DNA of 64,000 bases from Planctomycetales bacterium ZRK34 (lineage in GTDB: Bacteria; Planctomycetota; Phycisphaerae; Phycisphaerales; Zrk34). The DNA is taken from positions 62,001 to 126,000 of the forward strand of contig CP050848.1 in NCBI GenBank assembly GCA_014873095.1. The letters are read 5' to 3'. Position numbers and translations under genes: made by a program. This document shows, in pieces, positions 52,594 through 61,328 of this stretch (its first letter is position 1; each line of letters opens with the position of its first letter). Under the pieces are notes generated by a model. It saw nothing but the letters and a program-made list of their open reading frames with translations. It was not told where the DNA came from and did not search any database.

Positions 52594-54972
52594 TCAATGC
52601 ACCGAGATCGCCTCGGCCGGACAAACCTGCCGGCAGACGTCGCAACGGATGCAGGTCGCATCATCGATCACGTGTCGAAACAGCGGCGTCATGCCGATCG
52701 CGTCCGTCGGACAATGCTGAGCGCAGAGCGTGCACCCGATGCAGCGGTCGTTGACCTCGTACTTGATCAGCGATTGACACTTGCCCGACGGGCATCGGCC
52801 CTGCAGATGCGCCTCGTATTCGTGGCGGAAATATTTCAGCGTGGTCAACACCGGGTTCGGAGCCGTCCGACCGAGCCCGCAGATGCTGGCGGCGGCGACC
52901 TGCCGAGCCAGTGTTTCCAGTTCGTCGAGGTCGCGCCTCGACGCCTTGCCCTCGCAGAGGCGCGTGAGGATTTCCAACATGCGCCGCGTGCCGATCCGGC
53001 AGAAGGTGCACTTGCCGCACGATTCGGTCTGCGTGAACTGCAAAAAGTACCGGGCGATGTCGACCATGCAGTCGTCTTCATCCAGCACGATCAATCCACC
53101 AGAGCCCATGATCGCACCGATCTGTTTCAGCGCTTCGTAATCTACCGGCGTATCCGCCAGTGTCGCGGGGATGCACCCGCCCGAGGGCCCGCCGATCTGC
53201 ACCGCCTTCAGCGCCTTGCCGCCCGGCACACCCCCGCCGAGTTCGTCGACGATCTGGCGCAGCGTCATGCCCAGCGGAATCTCGATCAGCCCGCTGCGTC
53301 GCACTTTGCCGGCCAGTGCGAACACCTTGGTGCCTTTGCTGGTTTCGGTCCCGATCGCGCTGTAAGCCTCGGCGCCATGTCGCACGATCCAAGGCACATT
53401 CGCCAGCGTTTCGACGTTGTTCACCAGCGTCGGCTGACCCCACAAACCCGACTGCGCCGGGTATGGCGGACGCAGCCGCGGCACGCCGCGCTGCCCTTCG
53501 ATCGATGCGATCAGTGCTGTCTCTTCACCGCAGATGAACGCCCCGGCGCCTTCGACGAGTCGCGATTTGAAGCTGAACCCGCTGCCTTGAATGTTGTCAC
53601 CAAGCCAACCGGCGTTTTCGCAGGTCTCGATCGCCCGCCGCAGCCTGCGCACCGCCAGCGGATATTCATGGCGCACGTAGAACACGCCTTCGTCAGCGCC
53701 AACCGCGTACGCTGCAATCATCATGCCTTCGAGCACACGATACGGAAACGACTCAGCCAGCGTACGGTCCATGAACGCGCCGGGGTCGCCTTCATCGCCG
53801 TTGCAGATCACGTACTTGCGGTCGCCGCTCGCTTCGTGAACGCGCCGCCACTTGATCCCACTGGGAAATCCACCGCCGCCACGGCCGCGCAGACCGCTCT
53901 GCTCGACGGTCGTGATGACCGCTTCGCTGTCATTGGATTCGAGCGCTTTGCGCAGGCCTTCGAAACCACCGGACGCGATGTACTCATCGAGATCCAGCGG
54001 GTCCAGTCGCCCGTAGTGCTCGCTGGCAATGCGAACCTGCCGGGGTTCGATGCCGACGGTGATCGGATCGCGCCGCGCGGCGCTGGCCGCGTGCAGCGGG
54101 TCTTCAACCGGGCCGATCAGCAGTCGATCCAGCCAGTGGGCCGCGGTGCGACGGACACGTTGCGTGAGATTGCGCGGCTGAAAATGACGCCACAGTACCT
54201 CGTCGACTGACTCATCGCCCAGGCCGACATAGGTCGCACGCTGCCCCTCGCCTGTGGTCACCGCGACGGTCGGCCCATGCTGGCATAGCCCCATGCAACC
54301 GACGCGCTTGACCCGAACCGGAAGGTGCAGCTTCTTCGTCGACTGGCGCAGCGCCCGATACACCCGATCCGCCCGCGAAGTCAGACAGCACGTATCGAGA
54401 CTGACGTGCACCTCGCCCACGTGCGGCGTCTTGCCGTTGGCAGCCAGTTCCGCCTCGGCATGAATCGCATCGTCGATGTGAATACCGTGCTCGCCATGAT
54501 GCCCGCCCACGAAATCGTCGACCGCCGCGGGCGCTTCGCGATAAGTCAGGTGGCCATACGTGGCATCGTCGACCTGCACCACCGGGGCCAGTGAACAACA
54601 CCCCACGCAGGCGACGCGCTCGACCGTGAACTTCATCGACGGATCGGTGTCTTCATCGTCGGCAATATTCAGGTGGCGGCGGATGGCGTCTTCGACCTGT
54701 TGCGAGCCTTTAACGTGGCAGGCCGTGCCGTGACATACACGAATGCGGTGCTCACCGGCGGGCCGATGTCGAAACTGCTGGTAGAAGGTCGACACGCCGG
54801 TGATCGCCGCGGGGGTGATCGCCGTGACGTCGCTGAGGTGTGTCAGCACTTCGGCCGGCAGGTAGTGATAGCGATCCTGAATCGCCTGCAAAACGGGAAT
54901 CAGCGCCTCGGGGCCGTGGCCGTGCTGTGTGACCAGTTCATCGACGAATTTCGCATCGATCGCAACACTCAT
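52594..54972 (-). CDS. NuoE-NuoF fusion with extra thioredoxin-like and ferredoxin domains
   Basis: A 792-aa NADH dehydrogenase-module protein. Residues 1-160 are NuoE with [2Fe-2S] ligands C80, C85, C122 and C126. Residues 185-245 are a second thioredoxin-like [2Fe-2S] domain (DTCCLTS, GCMGLCQHG). Residues about 330-720 are NuoF with the NADH/FMN site (RGRGGGGFPSGIKW, CNGDEGDPGAF) and [4Fe-4S] ligands ESCGKCTFCRIGTRR. The end carries two [4Fe-4S] motifs (CIGCTLCAQHCPTDAI, CIRCDVCRQVCPAEAI). It should oxidise NADH. The arrangement resembles HydB/HndC plus HydC fused together, but no hydrogenase or formate dehydrogenase catalytic gene is present. Its ATG overlaps the upstream stop by 4 bp. Confidence 0.9.
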   Translation of the reverse strand: MSVAIDAKFVDELVTQHGHGPEALIPVLQAIQDRYHYLPAEVLTHLSDVTAITPAAITGVSTFYQQFRHRPAGEHRIRVCHGTACHVKGSQQVEDAIRRHLNIADDEDTDPSMKFTVERVACVGCCSLAPVVQVDDATYGHLTYREAPAAVDDFVGGHHGEHGIHIDDAIHAEAELAANGKTPHVGEVHVSLDTCCLTSRADRVYRALRQSTKKLHLPVRVKRVGCMGLCQHGPTVAVTTGEGQRATYVGLGDESVDEVLWRHFQPRNLTQRVRRTAAHWLDRLLIGPVEDPLHAASAARRDPITVGIEPRQVRIASEHYGRLDPLDLDEYIASGGFEGLRKALESNDSEAVITTVEQSGLRGRGGGGFPSGIKWRRVHEASGDRKYVICNGDEGDPGAFMDRTLAESFPYRVLEGMMIAAYAVGADEGVFYVRHEYPLAVRRLRRAIETCENAGWLGDNIQGSGFSFKSRLVEGAGAFICGEETALIASIEGQRGVPRLRPPYPAQSGLWGQPTLVNNVETLANVPWIVRHGAEAYSAIGTETSKGTKVFALAGKVRRSGLIEIPLGMTLRQIVDELGGGVPGGKALKAVQIGGPSGGCIPATLADTPVDYEALKQIGAIMGSGGLIVLDEDDCMVDIARYFLQFTQTESCGKCTFCRIGTRRMLEILTRLCEGKASRRDLDELETLARQVAAASICGLGRTAPNPVLTTLKYFRHEYEAHLQGRCPSGKCQSLIKYEVNDRCIGCTLCAQHCPTDAIGMTPLFRHVIDDATCIRCDVCRQVCPAEAISVH

Positions 54973-56759
54973 GGCTGCCCCCCCGCCGCGCCGGCCGCAT
55001 CAGTCGCGATGCAGTACAGCTTCTTCGGCGTGCGAATGAGCAATCGATCACCGGCCGCCCCCGTGATCGCCGGCGTCGACGTGAACGCCTCGCCCAATGG
55101 GTTGGCAGCCAGCAGTTGATACTTGTCGCCCGTGGCCAATACCCAGATCTTTCCCTGTCCATCCGGTACGTACCATCGCCCGCCGCCGAGCACCGCCGAG
55201 TTCATCCCCGCGCTGTACACCTCATCGCCTTCGGGCTCATGCATCCACACCTGCTTGCCCGTGGCCGCCTCGATGCACACGAACCCGTAGGCCCCGATCA
55301 GGTACACCCGCTGGCCGTCTGTGACCGGCGTCGCCAGCGAGGCGAATTCCGGTTCATACTCGTGTTTCCACACGACGCGCTGTGCATCGTCCACCGCCGG
55401 GTCGGGGTTGATCGCCATCAGCTCGTTCATGTACGGATCCATCGCGATGAGCTGCCCGCCGACGTAGATCGGCGCCGCCGCCACCGCGCCATCGGCATCA
55501 CCGCCAATCCCCGGCACGCGCCACAACACCTTGCCGTCGGCCGCATCGACAGACACGACGCCGTCGATCGAGATTGTCACGATCTGCCGACCGGTCGGTG
55601 TGTCGATCACGGTCGGCGTTGACCATGACGCTTTGACCGGGCGATCCGTGCGCCAGGCTTCCTTGCCGGTGGCCGTGTCCAGCGCGATCAGGTCGTGCGC
55701 CTTTTCACCATCGAACTGCAACACGAGCAGGCCGTCTGTCAGCACCGGGGATGAGGCATGGCCGTAGGAGTTGACGGGCACACCAAGTTCGATGCTCCAC
55801 ACCGGCTTCCCGTCGTGTGTGAACGCTGCAGCGTCGCCACTGGCGTAGAGCACGTATACGCGATCGGTATCAACTGTCGGCGTCGGCGCTGCAAACACGC
55901 TTTCGTCGTAGGCCGTCACGTTCCGGGTTCCCGGCGCTTTGCCGACCGTCTGTTCCCACAGCAAATGCCCATCGCTCAACGACAGACACATCAACTTCTG
56001 CGCCTGCTTGCTGCCGCCGCTGACAAACACACGATCGCCCCACACGACCGGGCTGCTGTGGCCTGGCAATTCGAGCGGCACGACCCACGCGATGTTTGCC
56101 CCTGCTTTGCCGTCCCACTGGATGGGCGGATTACTCTCGCCCGAGATCGCCCCGTCGCCGGTCGGACCGTGATAGCGTGTCCACTGGCGGGCCGGGTCGA
56201 CCGGAGCGGTCGGTTCTGATGAAGCGCCGGTCGACGGCGGCAGATTCGCCGTGATCCAACCACCGCACAGACCTGCCAGCAGCAGGCCTACCGCCGCGAC
56301 CGACCAGCGCGCCGTCGCCATCTCTCGGGCGATGCGTTCGATCGGCCTCGCCCCCGGTGGTATCTCCGGCGGCATCGGCGCCTGTTGTCCCAACTTGCGC
56401 GCCAGTTTGATGGCGCCCACGCACACCGCCACGCTGATCAGCATCAACCACGCGCCGATGTGCATGCGCTGCTGATGAGCGAAAAACGCTGTGCGCACAT
56501 CCAGGTCGATCTGACGGATCGTTTCAGAGATTTCGTCAGCCGCGTCCATCTCGCCGGCATCGAGTTTGTCGAGGTGAGTCTGACGCAACTCCGCGATGCG
56601 GGCATGATCCAACGGGGTGTAAACCGTCCGCTGGTAGTAGCTGTAGCTCATGACCAGCAGTGTGATCACGGCGATCAATCCCGCCGCGATCGCCACACCG
56701 ATCGCCACGACCCGCCACGGGGCCCACTGCGGATACGACCTCGGCACGGCAGTGGTCAT
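54969..56759 (-). CDS. Membrane protein with PQQ-like beta-propeller domain
   Basis: A 596-aa protein. Three hydrophobic helices lie at about residues 18-42 (VVAIGVAIAAGLIAVITLLV), 100-120 (GAWLMLISVAVCVGAIKLA) and 152-172. A PQQ/BamB-like propeller follows, with repeats such as LMCLSLSDGHLLWEQTVG, LIALDTATGKEAWRTDRP, VSVDAADGKVLWRVPG and VCIEAATGKQVWMHEPEG. The propeller is probably outside the cytoplasmic membrane. No PQQ-ligand set or heme motif was seen, so catalysis is not assumed; it may be a docking platform. ATGA overlaps link it to the NapH-like gene upstream and the NuoEF-like gene downstream. Confidence 0.8.
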   Translation of the reverse strand: MTTAVPRSYPQWAPWRVVAIGVAIAAGLIAVITLLVMSYSYYQRTVYTPLDHARIAELRQTHLDKLDAGEMDAADEISETIRQIDLDVRTAFFAHQQRMHIGAWLMLISVAVCVGAIKLARKLGQQAPMPPEIPPGARPIERIAREMATARWSVAAVGLLLAGLCGGWITANLPPSTGASSEPTAPVDPARQWTRYHGPTGDGAISGESNPPIQWDGKAGANIAWVVPLELPGHSSPVVWGDRVFVSGGSKQAQKLMCLSLSDGHLLWEQTVGKAPGTRNVTAYDESVFAAPTPTVDTDRVYVLYASGDAAAFTHDGKPVWSIELGVPVNSYGHASSPVLTDGLLVLQFDGEKAHDLIALDTATGKEAWRTDRPVKASWSTPTVIDTPTGRQIVTISIDGVVSVDAADGKVLWRVPGIGGDADGAVAAAPIYVGGQLIAMDPYMNELMAINPDPAVDDAQRVVWKHEYEPEFASLATPVTDGQRVYLIGAYGFVCIEAATGKQVWMHEPEGDEVYSAGMNSAVLGGGRWYVPDGQGKIWVLATGDKYQLLAANPLGEAFTSTPAITGAAGDRLLIRTPKKLYCIATDAAGAAGGQP

Positions 56760-57928
56760 GACTTGGCCTCCGTGCTGGGGTACACCGGTAGCGGGACAAC
56801 CGCATCATCGTCTTCGAGCGCCGGCTGCTTCGGACACGCCGGCACGCAACGCAGGCAACTGTAACACGCCGCCCGGTTGGCGTTGTACTCATCATGCGAT
56901 CGCGGCATCGCCAGCCGAATCAGTCGCCCGCCGATCGCCAGTCCGACAAATCCGCCGACCAGCGTTCCGCCGAGGCCGAACCCGAGCCCGGCCCCGAGCA
57001 GCGCCGCCCCACCGACGATCACCGGCAGCATCACCACCAGCGCCACCGCTCGTCGGCGCGAACCAGCCGTCGGCATTGCCGGCGCTTCGACCGGCTCGTC
57101 GATCGCCCCGAACGGGCACGTGCTTTCACACAGTCGGCATTGAATGCACTTGCCCGGCGCGATGTTCATGTGTTGCGAAGACACCCGCGAAAGCTGGCGG
57201 AGTATCACACCATACGGGCAGAGGAATCGACAGTACGGCCGCCCGATGAACATACCGATCACCAGCAGCGACCCGCCGAAAATGATCATGCTCAGCTCGG
57301 CGCTGAAGCGGAAGAACCCGACAAACGGATCGTACTCACAGATGATGAACGCGCTGCCGCTCGCCGCCAGCGCCACCGCCGCGCCGAGGTACAGATACGG
57401 CAACACACCCAGCGCCTGCTCCACAGCCCCCGGCACCTTGATCGGTCGAATCAACACCAGGTCCTGAATCGCTCCCAGCGGGCAGACCCCCGCGCAGAAT
57501 GCTCGCCCGAACAGTAGCGTGAACACCAGCGGCGCCAGAAAGAACAACAGTATCGTGATCGGAATCGCGTAGCTGACATCCGCCAGGGCCATCGACACAT
57601 TCTGTATCGCCCCGATCGGGCAGACGCACCCTTCGCGGTAAAACCCGAAATACGCCACGCTGAACACCGTCATGGCAAACATCATGTTGCGCGACCGCCG
57701 CTTGAGCACGATCCACGAAGCGATCGACAAAGCGGCGATCAACACCGCCACGTCGACATACGACCACACCGCCCCGACCGGGTTCGGATTGCCCGGCGAC
57801 GGCAGCTGGTGGCTGGTGAAGTCCGGCGGCGGGAAGCGCTCCTCCGCCGATGCGATCGAAGCGCAACACCACAGCGTCAGCATCATCGCCCCGGTGAACA
57901 CACACATCATCCACGCACGACGATTCAC
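56756..57928 (-). CDS. NapH/NosR-like membrane polyferredoxin
   Basis: A 390-aa integral membrane Fe-S protein. A signal-like N-terminal helix is followed by about five more. Helix-end cysteine motifs EGCVCPIGAIQ, AFCAGVCPLGAIQ and YCRFLCPYGV are those of NapH/NosR-type quinol-oxidising proteins. Two ferredoxin motifs are on soluble loops: CIQCRLCESTCPFGAID and CYSCLRCVPACPKQ. It probably passes electrons between quinol or the cytoplasmic side and the Tat-exported ferredoxin encoded upstream. The start is GTG at 57928, overlapping the ferredoxin stop as GTGA, with GGAG 8 nt upstream; the longer frame lies within the ferredoxin gene. Confidence 0.82.
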   Translation of the reverse strand: MNRRAWMMCVFTGAMMLTLWCCASIASAEERFPPPDFTSHQLPSPGNPNPVGAVWSYVDVAVLIAALSIASWIVLKRRSRNMMFAMTVFSVAYFGFYREGCVCPIGAIQNVSMALADVSYAIPITILLFFLAPLVFTLLFGRAFCAGVCPLGAIQDLVLIRPIKVPGAVEQALGVLPYLYLGAAVALAASGSAFIICEYDPFVGFFRFSAELSMIIFGGSLLVIGMFIGRPYCRFLCPYGVILRQLSRVSSQHMNIAPGKCIQCRLCESTCPFGAIDEPVEAPAMPTAGSRRRAVALVVMLPVIVGGAALLGAGLGFGLGGTLVGGFVGLAIGGRLIRLAMPRSHDEYNANRAACYSCLRCVPACPKQPALEDDDAVVPLPVYPSTEAKS

Positions 57929-58512
57929 GCTTGCGGCTCCTGGGGTTTGGTCGGCGGCAGCGACTGGACGCTCTTGATCAGGTACGGCTGACTGGCCGGT
58001 ACGCGGCGGATCGCATCCTCGGGGCAGGCCACGGCAATGGCGCACTCGTTGCAGTTGACACACCGGTCATGGCGAATCTGCATGAACAGTGACCCATTGC
58101 CGAACTGCGTGCAGCCTTTGACGCACTTGGCGCAACCGATGCAGAGTTCCTCGTCGATGGTGTATTCAAAGTATGGGTCTTCGACGAAGGTGCGGCGGAT
58201 CGCGTCGGTCGGACACTGGGCATTTTCTGCGGCTTCGACCAACTCGGGCGCGTCCGGCACGAAGTACCCGGTGCACAGGCGGCAGTAGCCACACATCGCA
58301 TAAGCGTGTACGCACTTGGCGGCCGAGGGGTTGAGCACGCATTCGGTGGCGCACTTGTCGCAGGCGATGCACTTGGACGGATCGATCTGCCAGACCATGT
58401 CGTCAGCCTGCGTGCGCGAAGCCAGGTATCCACCGAGCGCGCCAAGACCCGCGAGGGCGGCGCCACGCACCATTCGGCGACGTGAAGGCGAATTGTCAGT
58501 CGGCTGGCTCAT
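57925..58512 (-). CDS. Tat-exported four-cluster ferredoxin (NapG-like)
   Basis: A 195-aa protein. The N-terminus has a twin-arginine signal (SRRRMVRGAALAGLGALGGY). Four [4Fe-4S] motif groups follow: CIACDKCATEC, CGYCRLC with CPTDAIR, CIGCAKCVKGC, and CVNCNECAIAVACPEDAIR. This matches NapG/MauM-type periplasmic ferredoxins, which pair with NapH-like membrane proteins such as the one encoded directly downstream. It should carry electrons on the outer face of the cytoplasmic membrane. The ATG overlaps the upstream stop by 4 bp. Confidence 0.87.
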   Translation of the reverse strand: MSQPTDNSPSRRRMVRGAALAGLGALGGYLASRTQADDMVWQIDPSKCIACDKCATECVLNPSAAKCVHAYAMCGYCRLCTGYFVPDAPELVEAAENAQCPTDAIRRTFVEDPYFEYTIDEELCIGCAKCVKGCTQFGNGSLFMQIRHDRCVNCNECAIAVACPEDAIRRVPASQPYLIKSVQSLPPTKPQEPQA

Positions 58513-59555
58513 GCGGTTGCTTTCTCGGTCATGAAGTAGATTCGAGCCGCGGCGGGGTCGAGTATGTACACGTCGCCGGTCGGCGAGGTCGCTACAACCG
58601 TGGCTTTACCCGGGCTGCTGAGCGTGCGCCCGCCGGTGAGTTCACCGGACAGCAGGTTCGGCGGTGCGACGACAGCATCGAAGTGACCGTCGGCGTGATA
58701 ACGCTTGACGCGGGCAATGCCCTTTTCCGCAGTGATGAATCGACCGTCAGGCAACAACGCGAAGCTGACGGGATTGCAGCAGCCGCAGAAGCTTGCGAGG
58801 GCGTTGCCCGTCTGCCCCCAGGGGCGCAGGAAGCGCCCCTCGGCATCGAAACATTCGATCTGATGACGACCGGGGTTGACCACGTGCAGGCGATCATCGG
58901 CATCGACATTCAGATCGAAATACGGGCTCGGCACGATATACCCCGCTTCGGGCCGGGCGATGTGGCGGACCAGCTTGCCCGCTCGATCGCACTGCATCAC
59001 GAGGCGGTGATGCGCATCGGCGAGATAGACATGCTGCGGCGTGACGGCGATGGCGGTGATGATGCCTTTGTCATTGGGGATGGACCAGTCGGCGAGGCGT
59101 GCCCCGGTTGGGTCATACTGCGCGACCTGCGTCGGTGTCGCGGTCCATATCGAACCATCGGCGGCGCATGTGACGGCTCGACTGCGGCCGGGTACATCCA
59201 GCGTGGCGGTGATGGCTCCGTCGCGGTCGATGATCACCGTCTTCGCCCCGGCCAGCACGATGCGGCCATCGGGTAGAACCGCCATCGCATGCGCTTCGGG
59301 GATGTTCAGCGTGATCTGGCGTGACACCTCGTACCGGACCAGGGCCGGGTCGACCTCGTAGAGTTTGGCGTGTTCATCGCCGGGCGCCGGTGTGTTGGCA
59401 TCATCAGAACCGGCGCGTCGTGCGATGATGTTGCCGCCGGCGATGCCGAGCGAGAGCACCACCGCCCCACCGATCAGATGACGACGGTCAGGCCCGCCCC
59501 CGGAAGTGGAAGCGGGCGTGTCCTTGCAGCCAGGGTCTTTGATGTGTTCGCTCAT
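58509..59555 (-). CDS. NHL-like six-bladed beta-propeller protein with Tat-like anchor
   Basis: A 348-aa protein. The N-terminus has a twin-arginine-like signal/anchor (PDRRHLIGGAVVLSLGIAGG). Repeats of NHL/SMP-30 character follow: AMAVLPDGRIVLAGAKTVII, LADWSIPNDKGIITAIAV, FDLNVDADDRLHVVNPGRHQ and VSFALLPDGRFITAEKGIAR. A CGCC pair (ASFCGCCNPVSF) is notable in an otherwise Cys-poor domain. It is probably extracytoplasmic. The start at 59555 overlaps the small Cys-rich gene's stop as ATGA. Ligand or enzymatic role is unknown. Confidence 0.78.
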   Translation of the reverse strand: MSEHIKDPGCKDTPASTSGGGPDRRHLIGGAVVLSLGIAGGNIIARRAGSDDANTPAPGDEHAKLYEVDPALVRYEVSRQITLNIPEAHAMAVLPDGRIVLAGAKTVIIDRDGAITATLDVPGRSRAVTCAADGSIWTATPTQVAQYDPTGARLADWSIPNDKGIITAIAVTPQHVYLADAHHRLVMQCDRAGKLVRHIARPEAGYIVPSPYFDLNVDADDRLHVVNPGRHQIECFDAEGRFLRPWGQTGNALASFCGCCNPVSFALLPDGRFITAEKGIARVKRYHADGHFDAVVAPPNLLSGELTGGRTLSSPGKATVVATSPTGDVYILDPAAARIYFMTEKATA

Positions 59556-59788
59556 GACTGTTGCTCCGTCGCCTGCCGGAAGCTGAGCGCCTGCGGTAGA
59601 CCGCACCCGGTCAACACACCACATCCACGACACACGTGATCGCGCGTGCACGGCGCCTGCGAGAGTTGCCCGCGTGCCGCCAGCGTGCCCGCCGCCCCGG
59701 CGATCGCCCCGAAGGCCGCCAGACGACCGGCGCGTAAGAACAGCCGCCGACGATCCATCGCGTTGTCCTGTTGCTGCTTATCACTCAT
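59552..59788 (-). CDS. Small Tat-exported cysteine-rich protein
   Basis: A 78-aa protein. A clear twin-arginine signal (MDRRRLFLRAGRLAAFGAIA) is followed by a short mature part with four closely spaced cysteines: CTRDHVCRGCGVLTGC. It could bind an Fe-S cluster or another metal, or serve as a disulfide carrier or small electron-transfer subunit. I do not recognise a named family. Both ends overlap neighbours by 4 bp (ATGA), so it is an integral part of the operon despite its size. Confidence 0.72.
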   Translation of the reverse strand: MSDKQQQDNAMDRRRLFLRAGRLAAFGAIAGAAGTLAARGQLSQAPCTRDHVCRGCGVLTGCGLPQALSFRQATEQQS

Positions 59789-61215
59789 GGCGTGGCTCCT
59801 ACATCCAGGCATCGCAACGTGGTCAGATCACGCACCAGCAGGCGCGTCCCGGCCAGCGCCATCGGTCCCCAGGCTTCGTGTCCTTCGAGCACCTGCGCTT
59901 CACCCAGCGGTTGATACGCTGCCGGCGTGGCCTGTGCGAGCACGAGTTTGCCGTTTTCGTTGAGGGCGTAGATCAGGTCGCCGGCGATCAGCAACGGGCC
60001 GAGCCCGAAGATCGCGCCGCGCCCGCTGGCCCACAGCACCTTGCCGCCGAGATCGAGGCATGTCAGCTCGCCGCGCGGCGGGCGTATGCCGTAGAGATAT
60101 CCATCACGCAGAATCGGCGTGTGCTGAGTCGCGCCGAACTCGCGCGATCGCAGTTGATACTCGATGGTCGGCTCCAGTGTGCCGTTGTCACCCGCCTTGA
60201 GCCGCAGCATCATCGCGCCGGCGTCGTATCCCCCGCTGAGGAATAGTCGCCCATCGTCGAGCACGACCGGCGATGGCACCGTCGCGATCGGAATCTTCCA
60301 CTCGGTCGTCTTCCACAACAGCTTGCCATCAGCCAGGTCGATACCTGCCACGCCGCCGCTGCCGCAGTAGATCGCCATGCGGCGGCCGGCGAATTCCATC
60401 ACCGCCAGCGAGGCGTGCGTCATCTGCCAACGCATCGGGTTCGGCGTCCGCCAGAGTTCCTTGCCGGTGTGCAGGTCGACGGCAACCATCAGCGCCTCGC
60501 GCCCCGACGGCGCGAGTATCACCCGCCCGTTGTCGATCAGCGGACACTGCCCGGCGTACCAGTCCGGCACGCGCGTGCCGAAGTCGCGTACCAGGTCCAT
60601 CGACCACAGCAATTTTCCGCCTGTCGCATCGACGCAGATGACATGACACTTGGGCCCGATCGCCACAACGCATCCGTCGGCCACAGCCGGCGTCGTCCGC
60701 GACATCCCATGATTGCGCTTGATCACGACCGGGTAAGCGAACCGCCACATCTCCGTCCCGTCATCCAGCGACAGGCACCGCAGGGCGTCGGCCTGGGCCT
60801 CGCGGTCGTAGTCCATCAGGTAAACCCGCCCCGCTTCGACAATCGGCCCGGCATACCCATCGCCGACCTCGAGGCTCCACAACACCTTCGGCCCGGCGTC
60901 GGACCACGCCCGCGCCAGACCCGCCGCCTCGTTGACCATGCCCGTGCGGTCCGGTCCCCGGAATTGGGGCCAGCTTCCCGGCAGTTGCGAAGGCTTGCCA
61001 GACCCGGCGATCAGGCGCCCTTCAGCGGGTCCGCCGGTTCTTGTAGACCCTGTACCCAGCGGGTCTTCGCGTGGAATGCGAGCGGCGATCGCCTCGGCCG
61101 GTTCGAGGGTCAGCCACCACCCCATCGCCCCCGCGCCGCAAAGCAGAACCACCGCGCCCAGGCACACCGCCAGGACGACAACGCGACGCGCCGATCTCGT
61201 CGGGGAATCAACCAT
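59785..61215 (-). CDS. Membrane-anchored PQQ-like beta-propeller protein
   Basis: A 476-aa protein, first gene of the redox operon. One N-terminal helix (VVVLAVCLGAVVLLCGAGAM) is followed by a linker and a BamB/PQQ-dehydrogenase-like propeller: SWPQFRGPDRTGMVNEAAGL at the start, a motif common in planctomycete propellers, then LRCLSLDDGTEMWRFAYP, ICVDATGGKLLWSMDLVR, VAVDLHTGKELWRTPNP and AGIDLADGKLLWKTTEW. The propeller should face the periplasm. Several surface cysteines are present (GPKCHVICVD, GQCPLI). No catalytic PQQ ligands are evident. The stop overlaps the small Cys-rich gene by 4 bp. Confidence 0.8.
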   Translation of the reverse strand: MVDSPTRSARRVVVLAVCLGAVVLLCGAGAMGWWLTLEPAEAIAARIPREDPLGTGSTRTGGPAEGRLIAGSGKPSQLPGSWPQFRGPDRTGMVNEAAGLARAWSDAGPKVLWSLEVGDGYAGPIVEAGRVYLMDYDREAQADALRCLSLDDGTEMWRFAYPVVIKRNHGMSRTTPAVADGCVVAIGPKCHVICVDATGGKLLWSMDLVRDFGTRVPDWYAGQCPLIDNGRVILAPSGREALMVAVDLHTGKELWRTPNPMRWQMTHASLAVMEFAGRRMAIYCGSGGVAGIDLADGKLLWKTTEWKIPIATVPSPVVLDDGRLFLSGGYDAGAMMLRLKAGDNGTLEPTIEYQLRSREFGATQHTPILRDGYLYGIRPPRGELTCLDLGGKVLWASGRGAIFGLGPLLIAGDLIYALNENGKLVLAQATPAAYQPLGEAQVLEGHEAWGPMALAGTRLLVRDLTTLRCLDVGATP

Positions 61216-61328
61216 CGGTACATCAGTCTAACGACGGTAACCCGGTCTAAACGTTACGAGATTCCCCGCATGTTTGCGTGTCACATAGGTGTTCAAACAC
61301 GCGATTCGGGGCCAGCCCGGCGGACGGG

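Noticed and set aside
52594..54972. A bifurcating [FeFe]-hydrogenase or formate dehydrogenase locus
   Set aside because: The NuoEF-like module is present, but no hydrogenase H-cluster protein or molybdopterin formate dehydrogenase gene is found in the operon or elsewhere in the window.
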